DNA of 64,000 bases, from NCBI GenBank assembly GCA_013334565.1, contig JAAXXI010000003.1, positions 1-64,000 on the forward strand. Reading direction: 5' to 3'. This DNA comes from Chlorobiaceae bacterium (lineage in GTDB: Bacteria > Bacteroidota > Chlorobiia > Chlorobiales > Chlorobiaceae). Below, in pieces: positions 29,523 to 37,772 of this stretch. The stretch's first letter is position 1. The number at the start of each line of letters is the position of its first letter. The notes below the pieces were generated by a model, which was given only the letters and a program-made list of their open reading frames with translations, made no database searches and had not been told where the DNA came from. Made by a program: the position numbers and the translations under genes.

Positions 29523-30185
29523 TCAGATATAAATAATGCTGATCTGAACCGTCCCCTGGTACGTTCCGGAACGGCTTGCGGAGGTCATGTCGATGGTGAT
29601 CGTCGCGTAGCCGTAGCTGCGATAATAATTGCCGCTGTATTTCGAGGTAATGATGGGTTGAGCTGTAATGGTCGCGTTGACTCTGGAGGTTGTACTGGTC
29701 GAGTGGGAGAGCTTGTTTTCGATGTTTCCGGTTTTGCTGAAAATCCGGTACGTCGGCGTGAACGTCGGCTGGGTCTCTGTGTTCTTGTTGAACTGGTAGT
29801 ACCAGAGCAGGACATCGATACGCTGAACACTGCTTCCGGTATAGACCTGGTCGATGCTGGTGAGCGGACTGCTTACAGCTCCCGCCCAGGTGACGTTTGC
29901 ATCGTAGCTTCCTTCATTGTAGGCGGTGCCGGTTCCGGAAAGTCCAAGTTCGCTCACCTGCACTGCGCTGAGAGTCGATGATGAGGTAACCGTGAACGAT
30001 GCCGCATCTGATTTTCCCGGAAGAAACATCAAAAATAGCAGGATGGCCGACAAACCGAAATGTACAAACCGGTCGTGATGCCGGAATAAAGAACAAAGCC
30101 GGAAAACGAAACTGTCTGTCTTCCGGCTGTTATCTATGAAGTTTTCTGGTCTTGTGGTATTGGGGGAAAACTCTGTTATTTTCAT
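29523..30185 (-). CDS. Divergent fimbrial subunit-like secreted protein, 220 aa
   Basis: The N-terminus is long for a signal peptide: about 40 polar residues before the hydrophobic segment LSAILLFLMFLP and a likely cleavage after SDAA, so the true start may lie further in. The mature protein is beta-rich and keeps WAGAVSS and a closing RSGTYQGTVQISIIY pattern like the other subunits. It lacks the LHYYS and NVWAVRG blocks. It may be a tip or adaptor subunit. It begins 60 bases after paralog E and is probably on the same transcript. Confidence 0.6.
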   Translation of the reverse strand: MKITEFSPNTTRPENFIDNSRKTDSFVFRLCSLFRHHDRFVHFGLSAILLFLMFLPGKSDAASFTVTSSSTLSAVQVSELGLSGTGTAYNEGSYDANVTWAGAVSSPLTSIDQVYTGSSVQRIDVLLWYYQFNKNTETQPTFTPTYRIFSKTGNIENKLSHSTSTTSRVNATITAQPIITSKYSGNYYRSYGYATITIDMTSASRSGTYQGTVQISIIYI

Positions 30186-30245
30186 AAACTGTCTGCTGAA
30201 ATTCCGGAAAATAAGTTGCCGGAGGCTATGGTACAGCTTTTTGCC

Positions 30246-30851
30246 TCACAGAGTAACGGCAGTAATCATATATTGCCCGCCGCTGTGCGCACCGGCGAGG
30301 GTGGTTTGAGAGAAATCAAGCGTCATTTTGACGTTTCCTATCGTCGCATTGGCGGCTGTAATGCCTTTCAGGGCTGTCGTTATGCTGGTGCCGGAATGTC
30401 CGGCATTGTCGTTGATTTCAGTATTTCCGGTTCCCGTCAGGATCGTTACTTTTGAATTGCCTGAAACAAGCTGGCTGTTGAGCACCGATATGGAAACCTG
30501 CGCGTTGCCGGAAGGAGAAAGCCCTCTTACGGCCCAGACGCTCGGAATGGTCATGCTTACTGTCCCAGGAAGGACATTCTGCAGGCTGCTCGTTGTCATC
30601 GTGTTGCCGGAATCGGTTGTTCCCGACCACTGGACATTGTAGGTGCCTCCTGAACCTTCATTGACTGACTGGGTGTATTGCTCGAATGTCAGGTTGAGCG
30701 CGGAATAATAATGAAGGATAACAAGATCTGGAAGTACGATGGAAACGTTGGTAGTCCCCGTTTTTGTCGCGGCAGAAACAATGACCGGTTCCAGGGAAGT
30801 AAAGGTTATTGACGTAAGGAATAACCCTATGATTATGTTTTTTTTGCTCAT
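30246..30851 (-). CDS. Putative fimbrial subunit, paralog E, 201 aa
   Basis: The ATG at 30851 follows a strong TTGGAGGA site. After the signal peptide come LPDLVILHYYSALNLTF, WSGTTDSGN, IPSVWAVRGLSPSGNAQV, a TLDFSQTTLAGAHSGGQYMI segment and an ITAVTL end. All are shared with paralogs A, B and C, though this copy is more divergent. It is the most upstream gene of the fimbrial locus and is divergent from cobU across about 200 AT-rich bases. Confidence 0.7.
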   Translation of the reverse strand: MSKKNIIIGLFLTSITFTSLEPVIVSAATKTGTTNVSIVLPDLVILHYYSALNLTFEQYTQSVNEGSGGTYNVQWSGTTDSGNTMTTSSLQNVLPGTVSMTIPSVWAVRGLSPSGNAQVSISVLNSQLVSGNSKVTILTGTGNTEINDNAGHSGTSITTALKGITAANATIGNVKMTLDFSQTTLAGAHSGGQYMITAVTL

Positions 30852-31052
30852 GACAAATCCTCCAAGAGGGGGGATGATTGCTCAACGGCTATGATTAAAC
30901 CGTAATAAGAACATGAAAAAAACATAGAAATCCACAATTGAAATGTAATGAATAAAACATCCGTTTCAAAATAGATCATCTTATTCCGGTTTTCTTTTTG
31001 GGTATGAAATAGTTTTTATTTTGATGTTTTTATTGAAACAATTTGAAACAGT

Positions 31053-31568
31053 ATGTCGAAAATCATCTATGTCACGGGGGGAGCGAGAAGCGGAAAAAGT
31101 TCGTATGCGCTCAGGATAGCCGACGATTACCGGAACCGGGTCTTTCTCGCTACTGCCGAACCGTTCGACGAAGAGATGGAAAGGCGGATAGAACGGCACC
31201 GGGAAGAGCGGCATGATACCTACCTTACTCTCGAAGAACCCGTTTACCTCGAACGCAGCCTGAAAGAACTCCCTCCAGGGTGCGACGTGGTGCTTCTCGA
31301 CTGCCTGACGGTATGGGCCGGCAACCTCATGCATCATTTCGGGACAACTCAGGAAATCGAAGAGCGTATCGAGGCTTTCCTCGATGTGATTTCATCGCCT
31401 CCCTGCGATATGGTTCTCGTTTCCAATGAAGTGGGTATGGGTATCGTTCCCGAAAATTCGATGGCACGGATGTTCCGGGATATTGCGGGCACGATCAACC
31501 AGAAAGTTGCTTCTCTTTCTGATGAAGCGTACCTTCTGTGCAGCGGAATGCCTTTGAAATTGAAATGA
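31053..31568 (+). CDS. cobU: Adenosylcobinamide kinase / guanylyltransferase CobU
   Basis: CobU phosphorylates adenosylcobinamide and then adds GMP to give AdoCbi-GDP, the activated precursor for CobS. The 171-residue protein has the P-loop GGARSGKS (9-16) and the guanylylated histidine, H49, in the RHREERH helix. LLDCLTVW and SNEVGMGIVP are further family motifs. It starts the second cobamide block, apart from the riboswitch-led one, and its stop overlaps a possible 44-codon frame. Confidence 0.95.
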   Translation: MSKIIYVTGGARSGKSSYALRIADDYRNRVFLATAEPFDEEMERRIERHREERHDTYLTLEEPVYLERSLKELPPGCDVVLLDCLTVWAGNLMHHFGTTQEIEERIEAFLDVISSPPCDMVLVSNEVGMGIVPENSMARMFRDIAGTINQKVASLSDEAYLLCSGMPLKLK

Positions 31569-31699
31569 CATTCCTGAGTGCGGGTTTTCTGTTTATTGTC
31601 GTGAGGAGCATGAGTGCGGGGGGGACAGAGATCAGACACGTCGGGACCAGCCTGAGCAATATGGCTTCGGAAAAAATAAACAGAGGTGCCCGTCAGTAA
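31565..31699 (+). CDS. Possible 44-aa peptide coupled to cobU
   Basis: A 44-codon frame starts at an ATG that overlaps the cobU stop (ATGA) and ends 25 bases before cobT. It begins with a short hydrophobic run ([10 protein letters not shown]). The overlap geometry is that used elsewhere in this operon set, but no homolog is recognised and chance cannot be excluded. Confidence 0.2.
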   Translation: MTFLSAGFLFIVVRSMSAGGTEIRHVGTSLSNMASEKINRGARQ

Positions 31700-31724
31700 A
31701 AATAAATTTCAACGTTGTTCAATC

Positions 31725-32789
31725 ATGACCGATCAGTTTCTTGAGCTTCTCGGCAGGATAACTCCAGCCGGACATTCGCTTTCTGCAGCCGCGCAGGCCC
31801 ATCTCGATGATCTTACCAAACCTCGGGGGAGCCTCGGAAGGCTGGAAGAGATAGCGAAAAAGTATGTACTTGCGACAGGAGCCCTGAACCCTGTGCCTGG
31901 AAAAAAGAAAATCTGCTGTTTTGCTGCGGACCATGGCGTGGCTGCGGAAGGGGTTTCGGCTTATCCGGCAGAGGTCACCCCCCAGATGGTATACAACATG
32001 CTTGGCGGTGGTGCCGCGATCAATGTGCTTACCCGCCATGCCGGAATAGAACTCGATGTCGTCGATATGGGTGTCAACCATGATTTTCCTGATATGCCGG
32101 GGCTCGTCAGAAGAAAGGTTATGCATGGCAGCGCGAACATGGCGGCCGGTCCGGCAATGTCCGAAGATGAAGCTCTCAGGGCGGTCCTCGCCGGAGCGGA
32201 CCTTGCATTTGCAGCTCACCAGGACGGTTTCGGCCTGCTGGGAACCGGGGAGATGGGCATAGCCAATACCACTCCGGCGACAGCCCTCTATTCAGTTTTT
32301 CTCGATCTTCCTGTGGAAGCCATCACGGGGAGGGGGACCGGTATCGACGATGCAAGGCTCGAACATAAAAAAGATGTCATCCGCCGGTCTCTCGATATCA
32401 ATTCCTCTCGCTGTTCAAACCCTTTCGGTGTTCTTTCCTCGCTTGGCGGTTGTGAAATAGCGGCGATCACCGGCTTCATCCTCGGTGCGGCATCCTGCCG
32501 GGTTCCGGTCGTGGCAGACGGCTTCATCTCTTCTGCCGGTGCCGTGGCTGCCCTGAAGCTTTGTCCGGCTGTCGGGGATTACCTCTTTTTCAGCCATCTT
32601 TCCAATGAACAGGGACACCGGGTGGTGATGGAAAAACTCGGCGCCCGTCCCATACTCGACCTCGATCTTCGGCTGGGAGAGGGTACAGGGGCAGCCCTGG
32701 CCATGCAGATCATAGAGGCTGCGGTAAAAGTGTACAATGAAATGGCTACCTTCAGTTCGGCAGGGGTCAGCGAAAAAAGTGACGGGTGA
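31725..32789 (+). CDS. cobT: Nicotinate-nucleotide:dimethylbenzimidazole phosphoribosyltransferase CobT
   Basis: CobT activates the lower-ligand base as its alpha-ribotide. The ATG at 31725 gives 354 residues, the usual length; the frame is open further upstream. Landmarks are [13 protein letters not shown] near the start, the [17 protein letters not shown] segment, the [12 protein letters not shown] stretch, and the catalytic glutamate in [11 protein letters not shown]. Substrate choice by CobT helps decide which cobamide is rebuilt after remodelling. It lies between cobU and cobS. Confidence 0.95.
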   Translation: MTDQFLELLGRITPAGHSLSAAAQAHLDDLTKPRGSLGRLEEIAKKYVLATGALNPVPGKKKICCFAADHGVAAEGVSAYPAEVTPQMVYNMLGGGAAINVLTRHAGIELDVVDMGVNHDFPDMPGLVRRKVMHGSANMAAGPAMSEDEALRAVLAGADLAFAAHQDGFGLLGTGEMGIANTTPATALYSVFLDLPVEAITGRGTGIDDARLEHKKDVIRRSLDINSSRCSNPFGVLSSLGGCEIAAITGFILGAASCRVPVVADGFISSAGAVAALKLCPAVGDYLFFSHLSNEQGHRVVMEKLGARPILDLDLRLGEGTGAALAMQIIEAAVKVYNEMATFSSAGVSEKSDG

Positions 32790-32822
32790 GCGACGTATGA
32801 ACGCTGAAAAGATAAAAGACTG

Positions 32823-33569
32823 ATGACGGGCGGTTTAGTGACAGCCTTGCGGACCCTGACGGTATTTTCCGTTCCGGGAAAGGAAACCGCCACGTTCAGT
32901 AATTCTCTCTACTGGTTTCCTGTAGCAGGCCTTCTGCTTGGCTTCGTGCAGGCAGCCCTGGCTTATTGCACAGCCCTTTCAGGATGGAACGAGCTTGCGG
33001 CTTTCATGACGGTTTTCGGTGGACTTGCCTTTACCAGAGGAATCCATGCGGACGGTCTTGCCGATGTGGCCGACGGGTTTCTCGGTGCCCGGACAAAGGA
33101 TTCCGCCCTGAGGATCATGAAGGATTCCTGTCTCGGTACCTTCGGGGTGCTTTCGCTTTGCACTTCGCTGCTGCTCAAATGGGTAGTCGTTCTCAGGCTT
33201 GTCCGCGGTGGTTCTTTCACGGTGATTGCCGCAGGCGTTCTTCTTGCCCGCTGGGTCCAGGTCCTTCTCGCCTCGTCGCTGCCCTATGCGCGAAGAGAAG
33301 GCGGTACTGCCGGAGCTTTCGTACAGGGCGCCGGCAAATCGCATCTGTTGATCTCTTCGTTGCTTGCAATCCTTTTCCTTGCCATGATTTTTCATGACAA
33401 TCCGCTTATGACGGTTGCGCTCGCTTCGGCAGCGATTTCAGCCGCTTTATTTGCCGGAATAACGGCATACAGGAAAATCGGCGGAGTTACCGGAGACGTG
33501 CTCGGCGCCGGAAGCGAACTTGCCGAAATTTTTGTCTGGACCGCCGGCGCCCTGTTGGCCATGATGTGA
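32823..33569 (+). CDS. cobS: Adenosylcobinamide-GDP ribazoletransferase CobS
   Basis: CobS is the inner-membrane enzyme that joins AdoCbi-GDP to alpha-ribazole (phosphate). The 248-residue protein has several hydrophobic helices and the signature HADGLADVADGFLG followed by RIMKDSCLGTFGV. It starts 33 bases after cobT on the same strand. No CobC-type phosphatase gene is seen nearby. Confidence 0.94.
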   Translation: MTGGLVTALRTLTVFSVPGKETATFSNSLYWFPVAGLLLGFVQAALAYCTALSGWNELAAFMTVFGGLAFTRGIHADGLADVADGFLGARTKDSALRIMKDSCLGTFGVLSLCTSLLLKWVVVLRLVRGGSFTVIAAGVLLARWVQVLLASSLPYARREGGTAGAFVQGAGKSHLLISSLLAILFLAMIFHDNPLMTVALASAAISAALFAGITAYRKIGGVTGDVLGAGSELAEIFVWTAGALLAMM

Positions 33570-33879
33570 CCCGGTCATTCTTCTCGCCGGTTTGGTCCCT
33601 TACCACTTGATGCCGGTGCCCGATAGCGCCCATTCTATATATTCATGGTTTTCCGTCATAACAGGATTATCAGTTTATCTGCAGCAGGAGGCGTCCTTTG
33701 CAGGCATCCTGTATATTTGTCATTTTCTCAGGGTCAAGCCATGCCTGATGGTTGGCGCCTGACGGATTTGTTGCTGCCTGAGAGTTGCAATAAAATGAGC
33801 ATATGCTTATAATGATATGCAGAGATTCAATATCAGGTCATCAAGTACGAATCCATCAATCACACCAGATTATTCAATC
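33570..33879. other. Spacer between cobS and the OsmC gene
   Basis: About 310 bases without a supported gene. An in-frame GTG/ATG region at 33817 could extend the OsmC protein by 21 residues. No terminator with a T-run or riboswitch motif was recognised here. Confidence 0.35.
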
Positions 33880-34281
33880 ATGAAAAGCGAAATGATCATC
33901 ACCTTCGCCGGCGGAAAGAAAGTAAATGCCGAGTTCGGCGATTTTGACATCGCAACCGACCAGGCACCCTATGCCGGAGGAGAGGGTTCGGCCCCGGAAC
34001 CTTTCACGCTTTTTCTCGCCTCGATCGGGACCTGTGCAGGGATTTTCGTCTATACTTTCTGCCAGAAAAGGGATATCCCGACGGAAGGCATCAGGCTTGT
34101 GCAGACCCATTACTACAGGGAAGAAGGAAAAGGGATAGGCAAGATCGAGATTGCCATCGAACTGCCCCCGGATTTTCCGGAAAAGTATAAAGATGCGGTG
34201 GTCAACGCCGCTAACCTTTGTGCAGTCAAACGTCACATCATGGAACCACCGGAATTCGTCGTGAAGGCAGTTACCAGATAA
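33880..34281 (+). CDS. OsmC/Ohr-family protein
   Basis: The OsmC fold is recognised from FTLFLASIGTCAGIFVYTFC and the later NLCAVKRH, which hold the cysteine positions used by peroxide- or thiol-reactive family members. With the ATG at 33880 the protein is 133 residues; a longer version from 33817 is possible. Related OsmC-like proteins often sit beside redox enzymes, and here an SQR-like flavoprotein follows within 25 bases. A role in handling sulfur or peroxide species is plausible but unproven. Confidence 0.85.
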   Translation: MKSEMIITFAGGKKVNAEFGDFDIATDQAPYAGGEGSAPEPFTLFLASIGTCAGIFVYTFCQKRDIPTEGIRLVQTHYYREEGKGIGKIEIAIELPPDFPEKYKDAVVNAANLCAVKRHIMEPPEFVVKAVTR

Positions 34282-34304
34282 TTAACAGATACGGTAAAAG
34301 GAGT

Positions 34305-35483
34305 ATGCCATTGAAAAAAGTTCTGGTTCTCGGCGGAGGTATCGCCGGTGTTGCATCCGCTATCGCTTTCCGAAAAAAAGGATTTTCGGTCGAACTCGTT
34401 TCGGACCGTGATTATCTGTTCATCTATCCGATATCGATCTGGATCCCTTTTGGTAAAACCAGCTTCAGCGACGTTTCCCTTTCCCTTGAAGCTCTATCGC
34501 GCAGGCACGGTTTTACCGTGTTTATCGACCGTGTTCTTGCGATTGATGCCGCCAGCCGGACGGTGACTTACGAGAAGCGGGGCGTGACTGTAACGCCGGA
34601 AATTGTTGTCATTGCTCTTGGTGCCTCGAAAAAACAGCATAAGGGAATAGAGCATACCGTGTCCATCTGCGGTAAACCGGAGGAGTCTCTCGTTATCAAG
34701 GAGAGAATCGAGGTCCTTGTCGCCCGCGGAAAAGGGCGGATCGCGTTCGGATTCGGGGGGAATCCGGAAGATCCGAGCAGTGTAAGGGGTGGTCCGGCGT
34801 TTGAACTCCTGTTCAATCTGCATCACTACCTGAAACATCTTGGTAAAAGAGAGGACTACGAGATCACGTTTTTTGCCCCGATGAAGGAACCTGGTGCCCG
34901 AATGGGTAAAAAAGCTCTTTCTGATCTGGCAGCGTTATTGGAACAATCCGGTATCGAAACAAGGTTCGGGAAAAAAATCACCCGCTTCGAAAATGATGGA
35001 GTCGTTTTTGAAGATGAGAGCCGCCTGCCAAGCGATTTCATGATGTTCATTCCGGCCGGGAGCGGTAATGAAGCGGTCGTCTCTTCGGATCTGCAGGTTA
35101 ACAGCGCAGGTTTTATCGTTATCGACGATTATTGCAGGATAGATGGTGTCCCCGGCTGGTATGCCGTCGGAGATGCAGCTGCGCTCGAAGGTCCGTCATG
35201 GAAAGCCAAACAGGGACACATTGCGGAGCTTATGGCAGATAATGCTGCGTTCAACGCCTCTCTGGAGCATCTCGACAGGCAAGGGGAGATGAAAGGTTAC
35301 CGCGAACATCTGCATATTCTCTGTGTCATGGATATGGGGAACGGTGCCGGATTTGTCTATACCGACGGGGAGCGGGAACACTACCTCTCGCTGCCACTTA
35401 TCGGCCACTGGCTGAAAAAAGGATGGGGTTCCTATTACAAGCTTTCGAAAATGGGCAAAATTCCTCGTTTTCCCGGTTTATGA
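34305..35483 (+). CDS. SQR-like FAD-dependent oxidoreductase
   Basis: The ATG at 34305 follows a clear AAAAGGAG site and gives 392 residues. The FAD-binding GGGIAGVASA (10-19), a YAVGDAAAL segment near 286-294 and the C-terminal CVMDMGNGAGF place it in the sulfide:quinone reductase / NDH-2 group. Its cysteines are C122, C277 and C340. C340 matches the conserved C-x-MD-x-G cysteine. The middle catalytic cysteine expected before the xPAFE segment is missing, where the sequence reads SSVRGGPAFE. It may therefore be a non-canonical SQR or a different quinone or thiol oxidoreductase. Confidence 0.8.
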   Translation: MPLKKVLVLGGGIAGVASAIAFRKKGFSVELVSDRDYLFIYPISIWIPFGKTSFSDVSLSLEALSRRHGFTVFIDRVLAIDAASRTVTYEKRGVTVTPEIVVIALGASKKQHKGIEHTVSICGKPEESLVIKERIEVLVARGKGRIAFGFGGNPEDPSSVRGGPAFELLFNLHHYLKHLGKREDYEITFFAPMKEPGARMGKKALSDLAALLEQSGIETRFGKKITRFENDGVVFEDESRLPSDFMMFIPAGSGNEAVVSSDLQVNSAGFIVIDDYCRIDGVPGWYAVGDAAALEGPSWKAKQGHIAELMADNAAFNASLEHLDRQGEMKGYREHLHILCVMDMGNGAGFVYTDGEREHYLSLPLIGHWLKKGWGSYYKLSKMGKIPRFPGL

Positions 35484-35571
35484 CGGAGGTCCTGAAAAAA
35501 TACCTTGAAGAGTGAGAAGGTAAAAAGGTATCTTTTCTGCGGAAATGAGATATCTGAACATTCGTCCACCC

Positions 35572-36039
35572 ATGAAAAACAATCGTGTCGGCCGTCCTGT
35601 TTCCTGCCGCAGTGTTGCGGACCTGCCGAAAGTGACCTGTTTCGGGCCCGAAGGTATTCCTGACGGCGAAGTTCAGAGCGTCATGCTGACCATCGACGAA
35701 TTTGAAGCGATCAGGCTTGCCGACAAGGATGGATTTTACCAGGCTGATGCCGCACTGCAGATGGGTGTTTCCCGCCAGACATTCGGACGTATTCTCGAAT
35801 GTGCAAGAAAGAAGGTCGCCGAGGCGATAGTTGACGGGAAAAGGCTCTGCATCGGCGGGGGGGTTGTCAGACAGGGGTGCGACACGATTGCAGACGGGAG
35901 GCCGGAAATCTGTTTCTGCACGGAATGCGGACTTGAAGTGCCCCACGTCAAAGGCAATCCCTGCAGGCAAAGCTCTTGTCCAAAATGCGGTTTGCCCCTG
36001 AAACGAAAAGGGGGCTGCCAGGACGATATCAACCAGTAG
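35572..36039 (+). CDS. DUF134 (UPF0251) DNA-binding-type protein with Cys-rich tail
   Basis: The N-terminal 95 residues match DUF134: GRPVSCRSV, LTIDEFEAIRLAD and QMGVSRQTFGRIL, a helix-turn-helix. The C-terminal part has many cysteines, including CFCTECG and SCPKCG pairs, suggesting a zinc or iron-sulfur site. An upstream ATG at 35545 is an alternative start; the later one fits the family's N-terminus better. The function is unknown; a metal- or redox-responsive regulator is a reasonable guess. It is followed 17 bases later by the alcohol dehydrogenase. Confidence 0.82.
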   Translation: MKNNRVGRPVSCRSVADLPKVTCFGPEGIPDGEVQSVMLTIDEFEAIRLADKDGFYQADAALQMGVSRQTFGRILECARKKVAEAIVDGKRLCIGGGVVRQGCDTIADGRPEICFCTECGLEVPHVKGNPCRQSSCPKCGLPLKRKGGCQDDINQ

Positions 36040-36055
36040 TTTGTTACCAGTACCC

Positions 36056-37273
36056 ATGTCAACCGTTATTCCGCAAGCGGTAAACCCGCTTTCCCAACTG
36101 AATGAGTTTTCAATTCTACCGCTTCCTTCCATCTTTTTTGGGCCGGGCCGTTTTTTCAGGTTACCTGAGCTTGCTTTGAAATTCGGCGGCAATGCGCTTG
36201 TCGTCACGGGCCGCAATGCCCTCGAGCGGTCCGGCAAGTTCAGACACCTTGAAGAGTCGCTGCTGAACGCAGGCATCGAGGCCTTTCGGGTTTCCGTTGA
36301 CAGGGAGCCGTCGCCGGAACTGGTCAACCAGACGGTTTCGCTCTACAGGGAATGCAATATCGATGTGGTGATCGCCGTTGGCGGAGGGAGCGCTCTCGAT
36401 GCGGGAAAAGCGGTTTCAGCGACGCTGCTGCAGCAGCTTCCGGTGGAACGGTTCATCGAAGGCCAGGATGGGTTCTTGCCCCATGACGGTAAAAAGGTCC
36501 CGTTCATTGCTGTGCCGACAACCTCGGGCACCGGGAGCGAGGTGACGAACAACGCCGTTATCAGCAGGGTTGGCGAGAAAGGGTTCAAACGTTCGCTCAG
36601 GCATCAGGCGTTCGTTCCGGACATAGCCCTGATCGATCCCGATCTCATGACATCCGTTCCCCGGGACCTCAGCGCCGCATCGGGCATGGATGCATGCACC
36701 CAGCTCCTCGAAGCGTATCTGTCACCCTTTGCATCCCCATATACCGATGCCCTTGCCCTCAGCGGCCTCGACCATTTCAGCCGTTCCTTCATACCGGTAT
36801 GCACCGACCGGGCCGGGGACAGTTCTTCACGAGGCGATATAGCCTATGCGGCCCTGATGTCCGGTATCGCCCTCGCGAACGCGGGCCTTGGGATCGTTCA
36901 CGGGTTCGCATCGTCGGTCGGAGGATTTTTCGATATTCCGCACGGCACCCTCTGCGCCACGCTGCTTCTGGAAGCGACAAGGGAGAACATCAGGCAGTTG
37001 AATGCGCTCGACCGGCATCATCCCGCCCTTGCGAAATATGCCCGGGCAGGAGAAATCCTTTCCGGAAAGAATGCCGGGGACACTCATTCCGGCTGTGCGC
37101 TTCTGCTCGAAACCCTCGGATTGTGGCAGGAACTCCTCGGCTTTCCGGCATTGGGGGAATTCGGTATCAGGGAAAGCGACATCGGCAGGATAACGGCAAT
37201 AACCAGAAGCAAAAGCAATGCTGTCATTCTGGGAGAGGATAACATGCGGTGCATTCTTGAGGCAAGGCTCTGA
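36056..37273 (+). CDS. Iron-type (group III) alcohol dehydrogenase
   Basis: This 405-residue enzyme has the family's NAD-binding GGGSALDAGKAVS and the metal region GMDACTQLLEAY followed by GIVHGFASSVGGFFDIPHG. Three usual metal ligands are visible: the Asp in GMDA and the two His in VHG and PHG. The second ligand, normally His four residues after the Asp, is Gln. Some subfamilies appear to carry Gln there, so metal use or specificity may differ. The ATG at 36056 is preferred over a TTG at 36041. The substrate is unknown. Confidence 0.88.
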   Translation: MSTVIPQAVNPLSQLNEFSILPLPSIFFGPGRFFRLPELALKFGGNALVVTGRNALERSGKFRHLEESLLNAGIEAFRVSVDREPSPELVNQTVSLYRECNIDVVIAVGGGSALDAGKAVSATLLQQLPVERFIEGQDGFLPHDGKKVPFIAVPTTSGTGSEVTNNAVISRVGEKGFKRSLRHQAFVPDIALIDPDLMTSVPRDLSAASGMDACTQLLEAYLSPFASPYTDALALSGLDHFSRSFIPVCTDRAGDSSSRGDIAYAALMSGIALANAGLGIVHGFASSVGGFFDIPHGTLCATLLLEATRENIRQLNALDRHHPALAKYARAGEILSGKNAGDTHSGCALLLETLGLWQELLGFPALGEFGIRESDIGRITAITRSKSNAVILGEDNMRCILEARL

Positions 37274-37292
37274 CCGGATCTTCAAAAAGACA

Positions 37293-37748
37293 TCAGTTCC
37301 TTGTTTTCCACCAGTCTTCTCCGTAACTGTAAAAAAGCTCCTCATCCTTTTCTATATCCCTCAATGCATAAAGCACCAGTTCCGGTCCGAGTTTCGAATC
37401 TTCGCGGTAATAGGCGACGTTCGGCTCGTTTGCATGGTTGAACAGCATGCCGTTGCCCATGACGACAAGCCTCAGGGATTCTTCCTGTCCATAAAAAACA
37501 TAGTTCAGCAGTTCGCCGCCTATATCCTTGTCATTGACCTCGAGGGCAGGGCACCGTTCGATGATGGTTCCCCGTGCGATCCGTTCGACGGCGAAAGCGC
37601 CCCTGCCGCTGACTTTCGAAGCGCCTATTTTTACGAGAACATCCGGTTCTTCCGGAGTTTTCCTCGCGATGAGGAGCCCGAGCGGGATACCCGCAGCGAG
37701 GCCGCACACAAGCATGAGCGGGATGATGATGAAAAGGTTCGTTTCCAT
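37293..37748 (-). CDS. SET-domain protein with N-terminal membrane anchor
   Basis: Residues 5-28 form one hydrophobic helix; residues about 38-150 are a compact SET domain. Its motifs are SGRGAFAVERIARGTIIE, the substrate/SAM pocket FNHANEPNVAYY (canonical NHxxxPN) and the closing DEELFYSYG. SET proteins are usually lysine methyltransferases. A membrane-tethered bacterial version of 151 residues is unusual, and its target is unknown. It is convergent with the alcohol dehydrogenase gene and sits 24 bases past the SDR gene on the same strand. Confidence 0.8.
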   Translation of the reverse strand: METNLFIIIPLMLVCGLAAGIPLGLLIARKTPEEPDVLVKIGASKVSGRGAFAVERIARGTIIERCPALEVNDKDIGGELLNYVFYGQEESLRLVVMGNGMLFNHANEPNVAYYREDSKLGPELVLYALRDIEKDEELFYSYGEDWWKTRN

Positions 37749-37772
37749 CGCCGGTCGATTAATCTGTTGCAG

